Translations under genes and position numbers: made by a program
Assembly: GCA_023301335.1 (NCBI GenBank)
Contig: JALZVA010000072.1
Location: 1-13,792, forward strand
Length of the DNA: 13,792 nucleotides
Source: Akkermansiaceae bacterium
Lineage (GTDB): Bacteria; Verrucomicrobiota; Verrucomicrobiia; Verrucomicrobiales; Akkermansiaceae
Direction: 5' to 3'
The notes under the pieces: model-generated
Told to the model about the DNA's origin: nothing
The model's database searches: none
Seen by the model: only the letters and a program-made list of their open reading frames with translations
Part shown: positions 1 through 7,553 of the stretch, in pieces
How the letters are laid out: each line of letters opens with the position of its first letter
Position numbering within the stretch: the stretch's first letter is position 1

Positions 1-25
1 TTTTTATCCTCCTGTTTCATTCTCC

Positions 26-58
26 AAGCTCAAGGCCTCCCAGTCTCGGGCTTTTTTT
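26..58 (+). terminator. Probable Rho-independent terminator of an upstream gene
   Basis: AAGCTC (26-31) can pair with GGGCTT (48-53), including one T-G pair, and a run of seven T follows (52-58). An alternative inner pairing AAG-G-CCT with GGGCTT (one bulge) is also possible. The gene it would end lies outside the window. The stem is short and the loop long (16 nt), so this is a moderate call. No comparable hairpin is seen after the other genes. Confidence 0.45.
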
Positions 59-116
59 ATCACCTCCACCTTTCTTTTCCCTTCCAAGAAAGCTGATCTC
101 TCACTAGCCTGACTTC

Positions 117-2921
117 ATGGCTGAAACCACAAAGAGACTCTTTCTCCTCGATGGAATGGCGCTCGTTTACCGTGCCCATTTTGCACTGATTCGTAGTCCC
201 ATCATAAATTCTAAGCGACAGAACGTGTCTGCTATTTTTGGTTTTACCAATACCCTCTTAGATATCCTAGAGAACCACCAGCCCACCCATATCGGAGTCG
301 CCTTTGACACCAAAGAGCCCACCCCAAGGCATAAGCTATTCCCCGCCTATAAGGCACAGCGAGACGCCATGCCAGAAGACCTCGCAGCTGCACTTCCAGA
401 GATCAAGCGGGTCATCAAAGCCTTTAACATTCCCGTCATTGAGCAGCCAGGCTTCGAGGCGGATGACATCATCGGCACGCTCACCAAGCTTGCAGACGAG
501 CAGGGTGACTATCACACTTTCATGGTCACCCCCGATAAAGATTTTGCCCAGCTCGTTTCTCCCACCACCTCAATGTGGAAACCCGGGCGCAAAGGCTCTG
601 AGGTAGAGCTCATGGGAGTCCCAGAAATTCTCAGTAAGTGGGAAATCGAGCACACCGAGCAGGTCATCGACATTCTTGGGCTTTGGGGAGATGCCTCAGA
701 TAATATTCCTGGAGTCCCCGGTATTGGAGAGAAAACCGCGAAAAAACTCATTGCAGCCTATGGCTCTGTCGAAGGACTATTAGCCAATACCCATAAGCTC
801 AAAGGGAAGCAAAAAGAAAACGTCATCAACAACCGTGAGCAAGCTCTGCTTTCCAAAGAATTAGTAAAAATCATTCTCGATGTACCCACGGATGTTAGCT
901 TTGAAGAATTAGAGATTAACTCCAGAGATGACCAGAGCATCAAAAGCCTATTCACCGAATTTGAGTTTAACTCACTTGGTAAACGCCTCTATGGCGCAGA
1001 ATTTTCCTCGGGCCGTGGCCACACCACTTCCAGCTCTAACGGTGCAGATGAGACCATCGTCGAAGCCGACCTCAAGACTTTTTCTGATTTTAAAAAATCC
1101 TACACCCTCGTCAATAGCGAGGACGCGTTAGACAAGCTCGTCAAACAGTTAGAGAAACAAGACATGTTCTGTTTTGATCTCGAAACCACCTCTCTGAACC
1201 CAAGAGTGGCGAAGTTACTAGGAGTCGCCCTTTCATGGAAGGCTGATGAAGCCTACTTCGTCTCTGCCTCAGGAACCCTAACAGACGCTCAAATTTATGA
1301 AAAGCTTGCTCCTATTTTCTCCTCTAAAAAAACCAAAATAGGCCACAATCTAAAATACGATCTGTCCGTCCTCTTCTCTGCATCCGTCAAGGTCGAGGGT
1401 CCATTCTTCGACACCATGCTCGCGCATGCCATGACCCACCCTGAGCAGCGTCATAGTATGGACTTCGTCGCAGAGAGTTTACTCGGCTACACGCCAATCA
1501 AACTCGCCGACATCAGCACCCCAGCAGACGGGGATGACCTCTTCTCCCATGCAGCGAAAAAGAAGGATAAGAAACTCGTCGATATGACGGCTATCCCTGT
1601 AGAAAAGCTCTGCACATACGCCTGCGAAGATGCAGACATCACCTTTCAACTCGCAGAAATCCTGGCCGAGAAACTTGAATCGGAAAATCTCCAAGATGTC
1701 TTCTATGATATCGAGTCTCCTCTCCTCCCTGTGCTCACGCATATGGAAAACGAAGGTATCAAGATTGATGTCCCGTCCCTCTCTGCCATCAGTAAAACCC
1801 TAGAGTCTAAAATTACTGCCTTACACGCAGATATCACCGAGCAAGCGGGTAAAGAGTTTAACCTCAATTCACCAAAGCAGCTTGGCACTCTCCTGTTTGA
1901 CGACCTCAAATTGGTAGAGAAACCTAAAACCACAAAAACAGGGCAGTATAAAACCGATGAGCCCACACTGGCAGCTCTCGCGCCCAAGCATAAGATCGTT
2001 TCAGACATTCTAGAATATAGAGAATGCACAAAGCTCAAGTCCACTTATGTTGACGCCCTCCCCTCTCACCAATGCCCCTCCGACGGTCGCATCCATTCTA
2101 GCTTCCACCAGCTTATTACTAGCACTGGGCGCCTTGCCTCTTCCGACCCTAACATTCAGAATATTCCTGTTAGAACTGATGCCGGTAAGGAAATTCGCAA
2201 AGCATTCATTCCCACTGAAGGTTTCACCCTCTTCGCCGCTGATTACTCTCAAGTAGAGCTCCGCGTGATGGCAGGCATCGCTAATGATCAGAACATGATC
2301 GAAGCCTTCCAGCAAGGGCATGATATTCATACCGCTACAGCTGCCCGTGTCTATGGCGTCGGGTTAGGTGAAGTCGTCGATACCATGCGCCGTACCGCAA
2401 AGATGGTAAACTTTGGCATCATTTACGGCATCTCAGCCTTTGGTCTCTCCCAGCGCCTAGGCATCCCAAGAGGAGAAGCCAGCTCTATTATCGACACCTA
2501 TTTCACTGAGTATCCAGCTATCAAAACCTTCATGGATAAGACCATAGAGGAAGCTCACGAAAATGGTTACGTCAGCACCCTCACTGGGAGAAAACGTTTT
2601 CTTCGTGATATCAACTCGCGCAATGCGAATATCCGTAACGCCGCTGAACGCGCTGCCATCAATACCCCCATCCAAGGCACTGCTGCAGACATGATCAAAC
2701 TCGCCATGGTGCATGTCGATACCCTACTCACTCAAGAGCAGGCACAGACAAAAATGCTCTTACAGGTTCATGATGAACTTATTTTTGATCTTCACCCAGA
2801 TGAGCAGGAAACTCTCACTCCAAAAATCATTGAGGCCATGCAAAACGCTCTCCCCCTTCCTCACGGAGTTCCCGTTAAAGTAGATTCAGATAGTGGACAA
2901 AACTGGCTCGAAGCACACTAG
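117..2921 (+). CDS. polA: DNA polymerase I
   Basis: Removes RNA primers and fills gaps in replication and excision repair. The 934 residues nearly equal E. coli PolI (928), with all three domains. The N-terminal 5' nuclease shows LFLLDGMALVYRAHF, FEADDIIGTL, VTPDKDF and SDNIPGVPGIGEKTAKKL. The 3'-5' exonuclease keeps its metal-binding acids: D354 and E356 in FDLETTSL, D415 in NLKYD, D505 in YACEDAD, so proofreading should work, unlike Taq-type enzymes. The polymerase domain has TSTGRLASSDPNIQNIP, motif A with D709 (DYSQVELR), motif B RRTAKMVNFGIIYG and motif C with D886 (VHDELIF). The start is the only sensible ATG and gives the family's usual N-terminus; there is no Shine-Dalgarno sequence. 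Its TAG overlaps the stop of the opposite-strand gene. Identification is certain from motifs. Confidence 0.98.
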   Translation: MAETTKRLFLLDGMALVYRAHFALIRSPIINSKRQNVSAIFGFTNTLLDILENHQPTHIGVAFDTKEPTPRHKLFPAYKAQRDAMPEDLAAALPEIKRVIKAFNIPVIEQPGFEADDIIGTLTKLADEQGDYHTFMVTPDKDFAQLVSPTTSMWKPGRKGSEVELMGVPEILSKWEIEHTEQVIDILGLWGDASDNIPGVPGIGEKTAKKLIAAYGSVEGLLANTHKLKGKQKENVINNREQALLSKELVKIILDVPTDVSFEELEINSRDDQSIKSLFTEFEFNSLGKRLYGAEFSSGRGHTTSSSNGADETIVEADLKTFSDFKKSYTLVNSEDALDKLVKQLEKQDMFCFDLETTSLNPRVAKLLGVALSWKADEAYFVSASGTLTDAQIYEKLAPIFSSKKTKIGHNLKYDLSVLFSASVKVEGPFFDTMLAHAMTHPEQRHSMDFVAESLLGYTPIKLADISTPADGDDLFSHAAKKKDKKLVDMTAIPVEKLCTYACEDADITFQLAEILAEKLESENLQDVFYDIESPLLPVLTHMENEGIKIDVPSLSAISKTLESKITALHADITEQAGKEFNLNSPKQLGTLLFDDLKLVEKPKTTKTGQYKTDEPTLAALAPKHKIVSDILEYRECTKLKSTYVDALPSHQCPSDGRIHSSFHQLITSTGRLASSDPNIQNIPVRTDAGKEIRKAFIPTEGFTLFAADYSQVELRVMAGIANDQNMIEAFQQGHDIHTATAARVYGVGLGEVVDTMRRTAKMVNFGIIYGISAFGLSQRLGIPRGEASSIIDTYFTEYPAIKTFMDKTIEEAHENGYVSTLTGRKRFLRDINSRNANIRNAAERAAINTPIQGTAADMIKLAMVHVDTLLTQEQAQTKMLLQVHDELIFDLHPDEQETLTPKIIEAMQNALPLPHGVPVKVDSDSGQNWLEAH

Positions 2922-3280
2922 GGGAGCAGCTGAATATCAAAGAGCTCTAGCACCTTTGCCCAGAGATAAAACAAAACAAACGTTCCCACGCAATACACCA
3001 GCATTACCAAACTGAAATGCAGACCTTTTTTCAGGAGTATAGGAATCACAAGAAAGAATGGGAGAGTCGGCACTACGTACCAAAAAGTGTATGCCGCGTG
3101 GGCAGATAACTTACTCACACGTTCCTCATCTGAAGTATCAAAAAAGATCCAGAGCATTGCCAGAAGCGTCACAAGAGGTAGTGAAACAATCAGTGCTCCC
3201 AATTTATCGGAGCGCTTCGCCACTTCAGAAACCCCCACAATGATGGCGGCCGTCACCAAGTATTTTACCCATATATTCAT
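2918..3280 (-). CDS. Small DUF3147-like integral membrane protein
   Basis: A 120-residue, very hydrophobic protein with four likely membrane helices, about residues 4-20, 27-47, 62-83 and 88-109. The pattern SEVAKRS (18-24), SLPLVTLLAMLW (33-44) and VPTLPFF (70-76) resembles the DUF3147 / GlpM-like family of small inner-membrane proteins. Its biochemical role is not known to me, so none is assigned. The length is normal for that family. It is convergent with polA (4-bp overlap through a shared CTAG) and divergent from the lipoprotein gene, 58 bases away. A perfect inverted repeat lies two bases upstream of its ATG, so it may be regulated there, or the repeat may control the neighbour. There is no Shine-Dalgarno sequence. 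Family assignment is from remembered consensus. Confidence 0.82.
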   Translation of the reverse strand: MNIWVKYLVTAAIIVGVSEVAKRSDKLGALIVSLPLVTLLAMLWIFFDTSDEERVSKLSAHAAYTFWYVVPTLPFFLVIPILLKKGLHFSLVMLVYCVGTFVLFYLWAKVLELFDIQLLP

Positions 3281-3282
3281 GA

Positions 3283-3297
3283 TTGATATTGTATCAA
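3283..3297. promoter_or_regulatory. Perfect inverted repeat in a divergent intergenic gap (possible operator)
   Basis: TTGATA-TTG-TATCAA is a perfect 6-bp inverted repeat with a 3-nt centre. It lies in the 58-base gap between the divergent membrane-protein gene (ATG ends at 3280) and the lipoprotein gene (ATG at 3339). The symmetry and place suit a dimeric repressor site. No convincing paired -35/-10 promoter could be fitted beside it, and no regulator is encoded in the window. Function is inference. Confidence 0.35.
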
Positions 3298-3338
3298 GTC
3301 AGGCTACCTTCAGGGCAAGCCAAAGTCAATCTATTCAC

Positions 3339-4175
3339 ATGAAGTCTCTACTCTCTCTCCTACTCGCCCCCTTCTTGTTTAGCTGCTCCGCTAACTCGAA
3401 TCCTGCAGCAACCACGGGCTCGACAGTCTCTTCACCTAAGACCTTCCCAGAGCTCACAGCAGCAGAGAAGATCAGACTCGGGAACCAAATCTGGAAAAAC
3501 GAATCCGGAGGAAAAGTCACCGGACTAACCCACTGGAATGTAGGAGAAGAATTCCCATCATTAGGCATAGGTCATTTCATCTGGTACCCGAAGGGCTTCA
3601 ATGGAAAATTCGTTGAAAGCTTCCCGAAATTTGTTGCCTATGCCCAGGCACAACGTGTCAAAGGCATCCCCTCATGGCTTCTCTCCACCCCTGATTGCCC
3701 TTGGAATACAAAGGCTGATTTTGATAGAGATTTTAATGGTTCCAAACTCGCAGGGCTCAGGACTTTCCTGAAAAATAATGTGCAACTTCAGACAGAATTT
3801 ATCATTGCTTCCAGTCGAAGTGCCTTAGGTAAAATCCTCAAGGCTGCTCCACAGGCAGACCGCGCAAGAATCACAAATAACTACGCAAAAGTCGCCTCTA
3901 CCCCGAATGGCACATACGCCCTGATCGATTACGTGAATTTCAAAGGAGACGGCACTAACCCATCTGAGCGCTATAACAACCAAGGCTGGGGACTATTACA
4001 GGTCCTTTCTAACATGCGTCATACCAGCTCTGGGCAACATGCGGCAAAAGCATTCTCAGACTCCGCCAAAGCCATGCTCCTCCGCCGTGTCAAAAACTCC
4101 CCTCCCACACGTGGAGAGAGCCGCTGGACAGCAGGCTGGAATAACCGCTGCGACACCTACGCCCGACCATTTTAA
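3339..4175 (+). CDS. Putative lipoprotein with lysozyme-like motif
   Basis: A 278-residue exported protein. The first 16 residues (MKSLLSLLLAPFLFSC) form a lipoprotein-type signal with LFSC at the cleavage site; F at -2 is not ideal, so ordinary secretion is an alternative. A low-complexity Ser/Thr/Ala linker (17-37) follows, then a globular domain. Near its start, WKNESGG (E55) is followed about 20 residues later by SLGIGHFIWYP (74-84). This spacing and the GIGH core recall the E...GYGH pattern of T4-type lysozymes, so peptidoglycan cleavage is a reasonable guess but unproven. Two cysteines, in TPDCPWN and near the C-terminus (NNRCDTY), could form a disulfide. The frame stays open upstream to an ATG at 3087, but that would bury the signal peptide and lie antisense to the membrane-protein gene; 3339 is chosen. 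moaC begins 12 bases after its stop. Confidence 0.75.
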   Translation: MKSLLSLLLAPFLFSCSANSNPAATTGSTVSSPKTFPELTAAEKIRLGNQIWKNESGGKVTGLTHWNVGEEFPSLGIGHFIWYPKGFNGKFVESFPKFVAYAQAQRVKGIPSWLLSTPDCPWNTKADFDRDFNGSKLAGLRTFLKNNVQLQTEFIIASSRSALGKILKAAPQADRARITNNYAKVASTPNGTYALIDYVNFKGDGTNPSERYNNQGWGLLQVLSNMRHTSSGQHAAKAFSDSAKAMLLRRVKNSPPTRGESRWTAGWNNRCDTYARPF

Positions 4176-4187
4176 AATATTTATCCT

Positions 4188-4667
4188 ATGAGCGAATTCA
4201 CTCACATTAATAAAAGTAATCAACCTAGCATGGTTGATATTTCAGATAAGGCTATCACCAAACGTACGGCAACCGCAGAGGCTATCATCGAGGTCGGACC
4301 AGCAGTCATGACTTTGTTAGAAAAAGGAGATATTCAATCCAAAAAAGGCCCTGTCTTCCAAACCGCTATCATTGCCGCCACGATGGCAGCTAAGAACACC
4401 CATCAGATTATCCCCTTCTGTCACCCTATCCCCTTAGAAAAATGCAAAGTCACTATTCTCCCCATCAATGACACTGAGGTACAAATCTCAGCTACTTGCC
4501 AAACAACAGGGAAAACCGGCATCGAAATGGAAGCTCTCACCGCTGCCAATACTGCTGCATTAACTATCTATGATATGTGTAAAGCTGTGAGCCAATCAAT
4601 GGTCATCAAGTCCTGCAAGCTCGTCCAAAAAACAGGGGGGAAATCTGATTACCAAGCTCAATCCTAA
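4188..4667 (+). CDS. moaC: Cyclic pyranopterin monophosphate synthase MoaC
   Basis: Converts the MoaA product (3',8-cyclo-7,8-dihydro-GTP) into cyclic pyranopterin monophosphate, the first stable molybdenum-cofactor intermediate, in the cytoplasm. The 159 residues match the usual length (E. coli 161). Diagnostic stretches are MVDISDKAITKRTATA (15-30), the PFCHPIPL motif with H79, GIEMEALTAANTAALTIYDM (111-130) and the following CKAV. D129 and K132 correspond to the catalytic Asp/Lys pair, and K52 or K53 to the other active-site lysine. It is the first of three molybdenum-cofactor genes, 15 bases before the fusion gene and 12 bases after the lipoprotein gene, so co-transcription is likely. The partner MoaA is not in the window. 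No Shine-Dalgarno sequence precedes the ATG. Confidence 0.97.
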   Translation: MSEFTHINKSNQPSMVDISDKAITKRTATAEAIIEVGPAVMTLLEKGDIQSKKGPVFQTAIIAATMAAKNTHQIIPFCHPIPLEKCKVTILPINDTEVQISATCQTTGKTGIEMEALTAANTAALTIYDMCKAVSQSMVIKSCKLVQKTGGKSDYQAQS

Positions 4668-4682
4668 TTTATCTTTAAAACT

Positions 4683-5489
4683 ATGCTATACGGATTACTT
4701 CTCGTTGGTGGAAAAAGTCAACGCATGGGCACAGACAAGTCTCAGCTCATCTATCAGAACGACACGCCAGAGTGGCGCAGACTAAAGGCCCTCCTCACTG
4801 AGCTCTGCGATGAAGTCTATCTATGCCACCCAGAGGGGCAGCAGTTCCCCGACTCTAAGGCTATAATCGATCCTGGTGATGGCCCTTTGAAAGCCATTCA
4901 TGCAGCTCAACGTGCCCACCCCGAAGCGGCATGGCTCACTCTTGCCTGTGACATGCCCCTGTTAGATCTAAAATCCTTACGCCATTTGGTCGAGAGTAGA
5001 GATGCTACGAAACCTGGCACCTGCTACCTCAGTCCGATAGACCAACTGCCTGAACCGCTCTGTGCTATTTATGAACCTGCCAGCAGTGCAGTCATCGCAC
5101 GTGGTATCCAGGAGAACCAGCTCTGCCCTAGATCTCATCTCAAAGATGCCCACCACGTCACTCCGCTCTCTCCCCACGTCCTGATTAATGCAAACAGTCC
5201 AGCGGATAAAATTGAGGTCCAAGCTATTCTAGAAGGCACCCAAACAGAGAAAAAACTCACTCTTCAATACTTTGCTCAACTCAAAGAGCTTACCAAAAAA
5301 ACAGAAGAAGACCTCACCACGCACTATGCCACAGCAAGTGGTCTCTACGAACAAATTAAAGCGAAGTACAAATTCCCCTATAAACAAAAAGATCTCATGC
5401 TCGCGATCAACGACGAGTATGTACCCTGGGAACAGCTCTTAAAAGAAGGCGATAATGTCGTCTTCATCCCACCAGTCGCAGGCGGCTAA
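4683..5489 (+). CDS. MobA-MoaD fusion: molybdenum cofactor guanylyltransferase plus molybdopterin synthase sulfur carrier
   Basis: Two cofactor proteins in one 268-residue chain. Residues 1 to about 183 are a MobA-type nucleotidyltransferase: the nucleotide loop LLVGGKSQRMGTDKSQL (6-22), the metal-binding D90 in TLACDMPLLD, and INANSPAD (168-175), matching the family's NxNTPxD ending. MobA adds GMP to molybdopterin. Residues about 190-268 are a complete MoaD: a ubiquitin-like fold starting LTLQYFAQLKELT, GDNVVFIPPVAGG at the end. The terminal Gly-Gly (267-268), which MoeB would adenylate and a sulfur donor would thiocarboxylate, remains free because MoaD is the C-terminal part. There is no stop or frameshift between the domains. 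MoaE, the direct MoaD partner, is encoded 27 bases downstream. GTP specificity of the first domain is inferred from family and context; another NTP is possible. Confidence 0.93.
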   Translation: MLYGLLLVGGKSQRMGTDKSQLIYQNDTPEWRRLKALLTELCDEVYLCHPEGQQFPDSKAIIDPGDGPLKAIHAAQRAHPEAAWLTLACDMPLLDLKSLRHLVESRDATKPGTCYLSPIDQLPEPLCAIYEPASSAVIARGIQENQLCPRSHLKDAHHVTPLSPHVLINANSPADKIEVQAILEGTQTEKKLTLQYFAQLKELTKKTEEDLTTHYATASGLYEQIKAKYKFPYKQKDLMLAINDEYVPWEQLLKEGDNVVFIPPVAGG

Positions 5490-5516
5490 CAACTCTTAGA
5501 TTCATCTTACACACTC

Positions 5517-5945
5517 ATGAACCTTTTCACTATATCGGAAGATCCCATTGATATTAACGCTATCCGTGAAGCTTCCCTCGACCCTCATTCAGGTGGCTTC
5601 ACCTCCTTCGAAGGATGGGTACGAAACCACCACAACAAGACTGCTGTTAGATCCCTCGAATATTCTGCTTATAAAATCCTTGCAGAAAAAGAGGGGCAAA
5701 AAATTGTACAGCAGGCAAAAGATAAGTTCGCTATCGATACTGCCTATTGCAGTCACCGTGTAGGACATCTAAGCATTGGAGACATTGCCGTGTATGTGGC
5801 CGTTGGATCAGCGCATCGTGATGCAGCGTTCACCGCTTGCCGCTACATCATCGACGAGATTAAAACACGCGTGCCTATCTGGAAAAAAGAACACTACGAA
5901 GATGGCTCTACAGACTGGCCTCACTGCCAAGGATGTAGCCACTAA
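5517..5945 (+). CDS. moaE: Molybdopterin synthase catalytic subunit MoaE
   Basis: The large subunit of molybdopterin synthase. It takes sulfur from thiocarboxylated MoaD and places the dithiolene on cyclic pyranopterin monophosphate. The 142 residues are near the usual 150. Visible signatures: GGFTSFEGWVRNHH (26-39) with R36, the GSAHRDAAF stretch (H100, R101), and IKTRVPIWKKEHYEDGS with K116 and K123, which match the catalytic lysines K119 and K126 of E. coli MoaE. The C-terminus ends HCQGCSH, a small Cys/His cluster absent from the E. coli protein. It lies 27 bases after the MobA-MoaD fusion, so catalytic and carrier subunits are probably made from one message. No Shine-Dalgarno sequence; the leader before the ATG is pyrimidine-rich. 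Confidence 0.97.
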   Translation: MNLFTISEDPIDINAIREASLDPHSGGFTSFEGWVRNHHNKTAVRSLEYSAYKILAEKEGQKIVQQAKDKFAIDTAYCSHRVGHLSIGDIAVYVAVGSAHRDAAFTACRYIIDEIKTRVPIWKKEHYEDGSTDWPHCQGCSH

Positions 5946-6014
5946 AGAAAAAGAGTAAAGGCCTGCTGTGTAAAAAAACACCTACTTTATCTTCTCTACA
6001 CCCGATTCTAACAA

Positions 6015-7550
6015 GTGAGTCAGCAAACCCAACAATATCTAAAAAAGAAGATGGCCGAGGTTTCCCTAAACCCTGGAGTCTATCTCATGAAGGATCGCTT
6101 AGGCTCTATCATCTATGTGGGGAAGGCTAAGGCTCTGCGTAAAAGATTAGCGAACTATTTTTCTCCTTCTAAGAATACGCTTGCGAATCTTAAAACCAGA
6201 GCGCTCATTGATTCTATTTACGACTTTGATGTGCACGAAGTGCGTAATGAGGCAGAAGCCCTTTTGTTAGAAACCAAACTCATCAAAGACTACCGCCCGC
6301 GTTATAACATTTTGATGCGGGATGATAAAAGATTCCTGATGGTGAGGGTACAGATGAAAGACACCTACCCCAGGCTCGCGCTGACTCGTATCCGTAAGCA
6401 TGACCGTGCGCTTTACTTTGGGCCATTCGTCCATTCAGACGCGATCACGGCAACGATTGAATGGCTTAATAAAGAATTTAATCTCAAAACTAAAACCCCA
6501 AAGGTTCCTCAGCAGCTCAACCACGAAGAGGAAGAACCCGATAGTGAGGAGAAAAGAAATGCTTACAGAGAGCGTGTGCAAGCTGCCTGTGATCTCCTCT
6601 CCGGGAAAGGTAAACGTAGTGCGCTCACTAGCATCCGAGATGAGATGGAGAAAGCAGCAGGAAAAATGCAGTTCGAAAGAGCTGCTAAATTACGTAATGT
6701 TTACCAAAATTTAGAGAAAGTCCTGAACCCAACCCGACAATTTTCAAGAGGCAAGGGAATCATTCCAAGCACTCTTAACCCCGAAGAGGATTTAAAAGAA
6801 CTCGGCAGGCTTCTCAACATCGGCTACCCGCCAAAGGTCATGGAGTGCTTTGATATATCCAATGTCTCCAACACTCACATCGTCGCCTCTATGGTCCGCT
6901 TCGTCGATGGTAAACCTGATAACAATAGCTACCGCCGCTACCGCATCAAGACCGTAGAAGGGCAAGATGACTTTGCCTCTATGGCAGAGGTCGTCCGCCG
7001 TAGGTACCGCCATATCGTAGAGAAAAATTGGCAGAATGTACCTGATGTCAGCGAAAGCCAAGAGGATCTTGTCACCACCCTGAGGCGACTAGGTAAAGAA
7101 GCGAAGCTTCCGATTCTTCTCCCCGATCTGATCATTGTAGATGGAGGAAAAGGCCAGCTCAGCTCCGCACATGGCCAGCTCCAAACCTTAGGATTAGCAT
7201 CTGTGCCCCTAGTTGGACTCGCCAAGCAAGAGGAAGAAATATTTTTTCCGGGAAATTCAGAGCCTTTACTCATTCCTCACCGAGAAGGAGCGCTCAAGCT
7301 CATGCAGCGTATTCGTGATGAAGCGCACCGCTTTGCTAACAATTATAATGAACTTCTACTACGGAAAAGAATGAGGGAGTCATTGTTAGACGATTGCCCA
7401 GGGATGAATAAGACACGTAAGAAGCAGCTTCTTCTCACATACGGCTCCATCACTAAAATAAAATCTGCAACGATAGAAGAGCTCTGCCAACTCCCTGGAA
7501 TTGGGGAAAAAACGGCAGAGCAGATTATTGCTTTTTTAAGAGAGGAATGA
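6015..7550 (+). CDS. uvrC: Shortened excinuclease ABC subunit C
   Basis: Makes both incisions in nucleotide excision repair with UvrA/UvrB. Domains in order: GIY-YIG nuclease (GVYLMKD 21-27, IIYVGKAKALRKRL 32-45, E82); UVR segment that contacts UvrB (about 203-238); RNase H-like nuclease with ECFDISN (D280), IIVDGGKGQ (D376) and RDEAHRF (H438); C-terminal helix-hairpin-helix pair (about 456-509, LPGIGEKTAEQI). At 511 residues it is about 100 shorter than E. coli UvrC (610). Two parts are missing: the CX(n)C cluster normally after the GIY-YIG domain, replaced by an acidic linker (NHEEEEPDSEEK), and about 120 residues between UVR and ECFDIS. The GTG start gives 20 residues before GVY, as in other UvrCs; the ATG at 6051 would leave only eight. 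Its stop lies three bases from the stop of the convergent thioesterase gene. Confidence 0.95.
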   Translation: MSQQTQQYLKKKMAEVSLNPGVYLMKDRLGSIIYVGKAKALRKRLANYFSPSKNTLANLKTRALIDSIYDFDVHEVRNEAEALLLETKLIKDYRPRYNILMRDDKRFLMVRVQMKDTYPRLALTRIRKHDRALYFGPFVHSDAITATIEWLNKEFNLKTKTPKVPQQLNHEEEEPDSEEKRNAYRERVQAACDLLSGKGKRSALTSIRDEMEKAAGKMQFERAAKLRNVYQNLEKVLNPTRQFSRGKGIIPSTLNPEEDLKELGRLLNIGYPPKVMECFDISNVSNTHIVASMVRFVDGKPDNNSYRRYRIKTVEGQDDFASMAEVVRRRYRHIVEKNWQNVPDVSESQEDLVTTLRRLGKEAKLPILLPDLIIVDGGKGQLSSAHGQLQTLGLASVPLVGLAKQEEEIFFPGNSEPLLIPHREGALKLMQRIRDEAHRFANNYNELLLRKRMRESLLDDCPGMNKTRKKQLLLTYGSITKIKSATIEELCQLPGIGEKTAEQIIAFLREE

Positions 7551-7553
7551 GAC

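Noticed and set aside
3087..3338. In-frame N-terminal extension of the lipoprotein gene from an ATG at 3087
   Set aside because: It lies antisense to the well-supported membrane-protein gene and would put a clear signal peptide in the middle of the protein.
5946..6014. Possible hairpin between moaE and uvrC (TAAAG...CTTTA with GTGT...ACAC around an A-run)
   Set aside because: The stems are short, interrupted by an unequal internal loop and lack a following T-run, so a terminator is not supported.
6051..6053. ATG as alternative uvrC start
   Set aside because: It leaves only eight residues before the conserved GVYLMKD, shorter than usual; the GTG at 6015 fits the family better.
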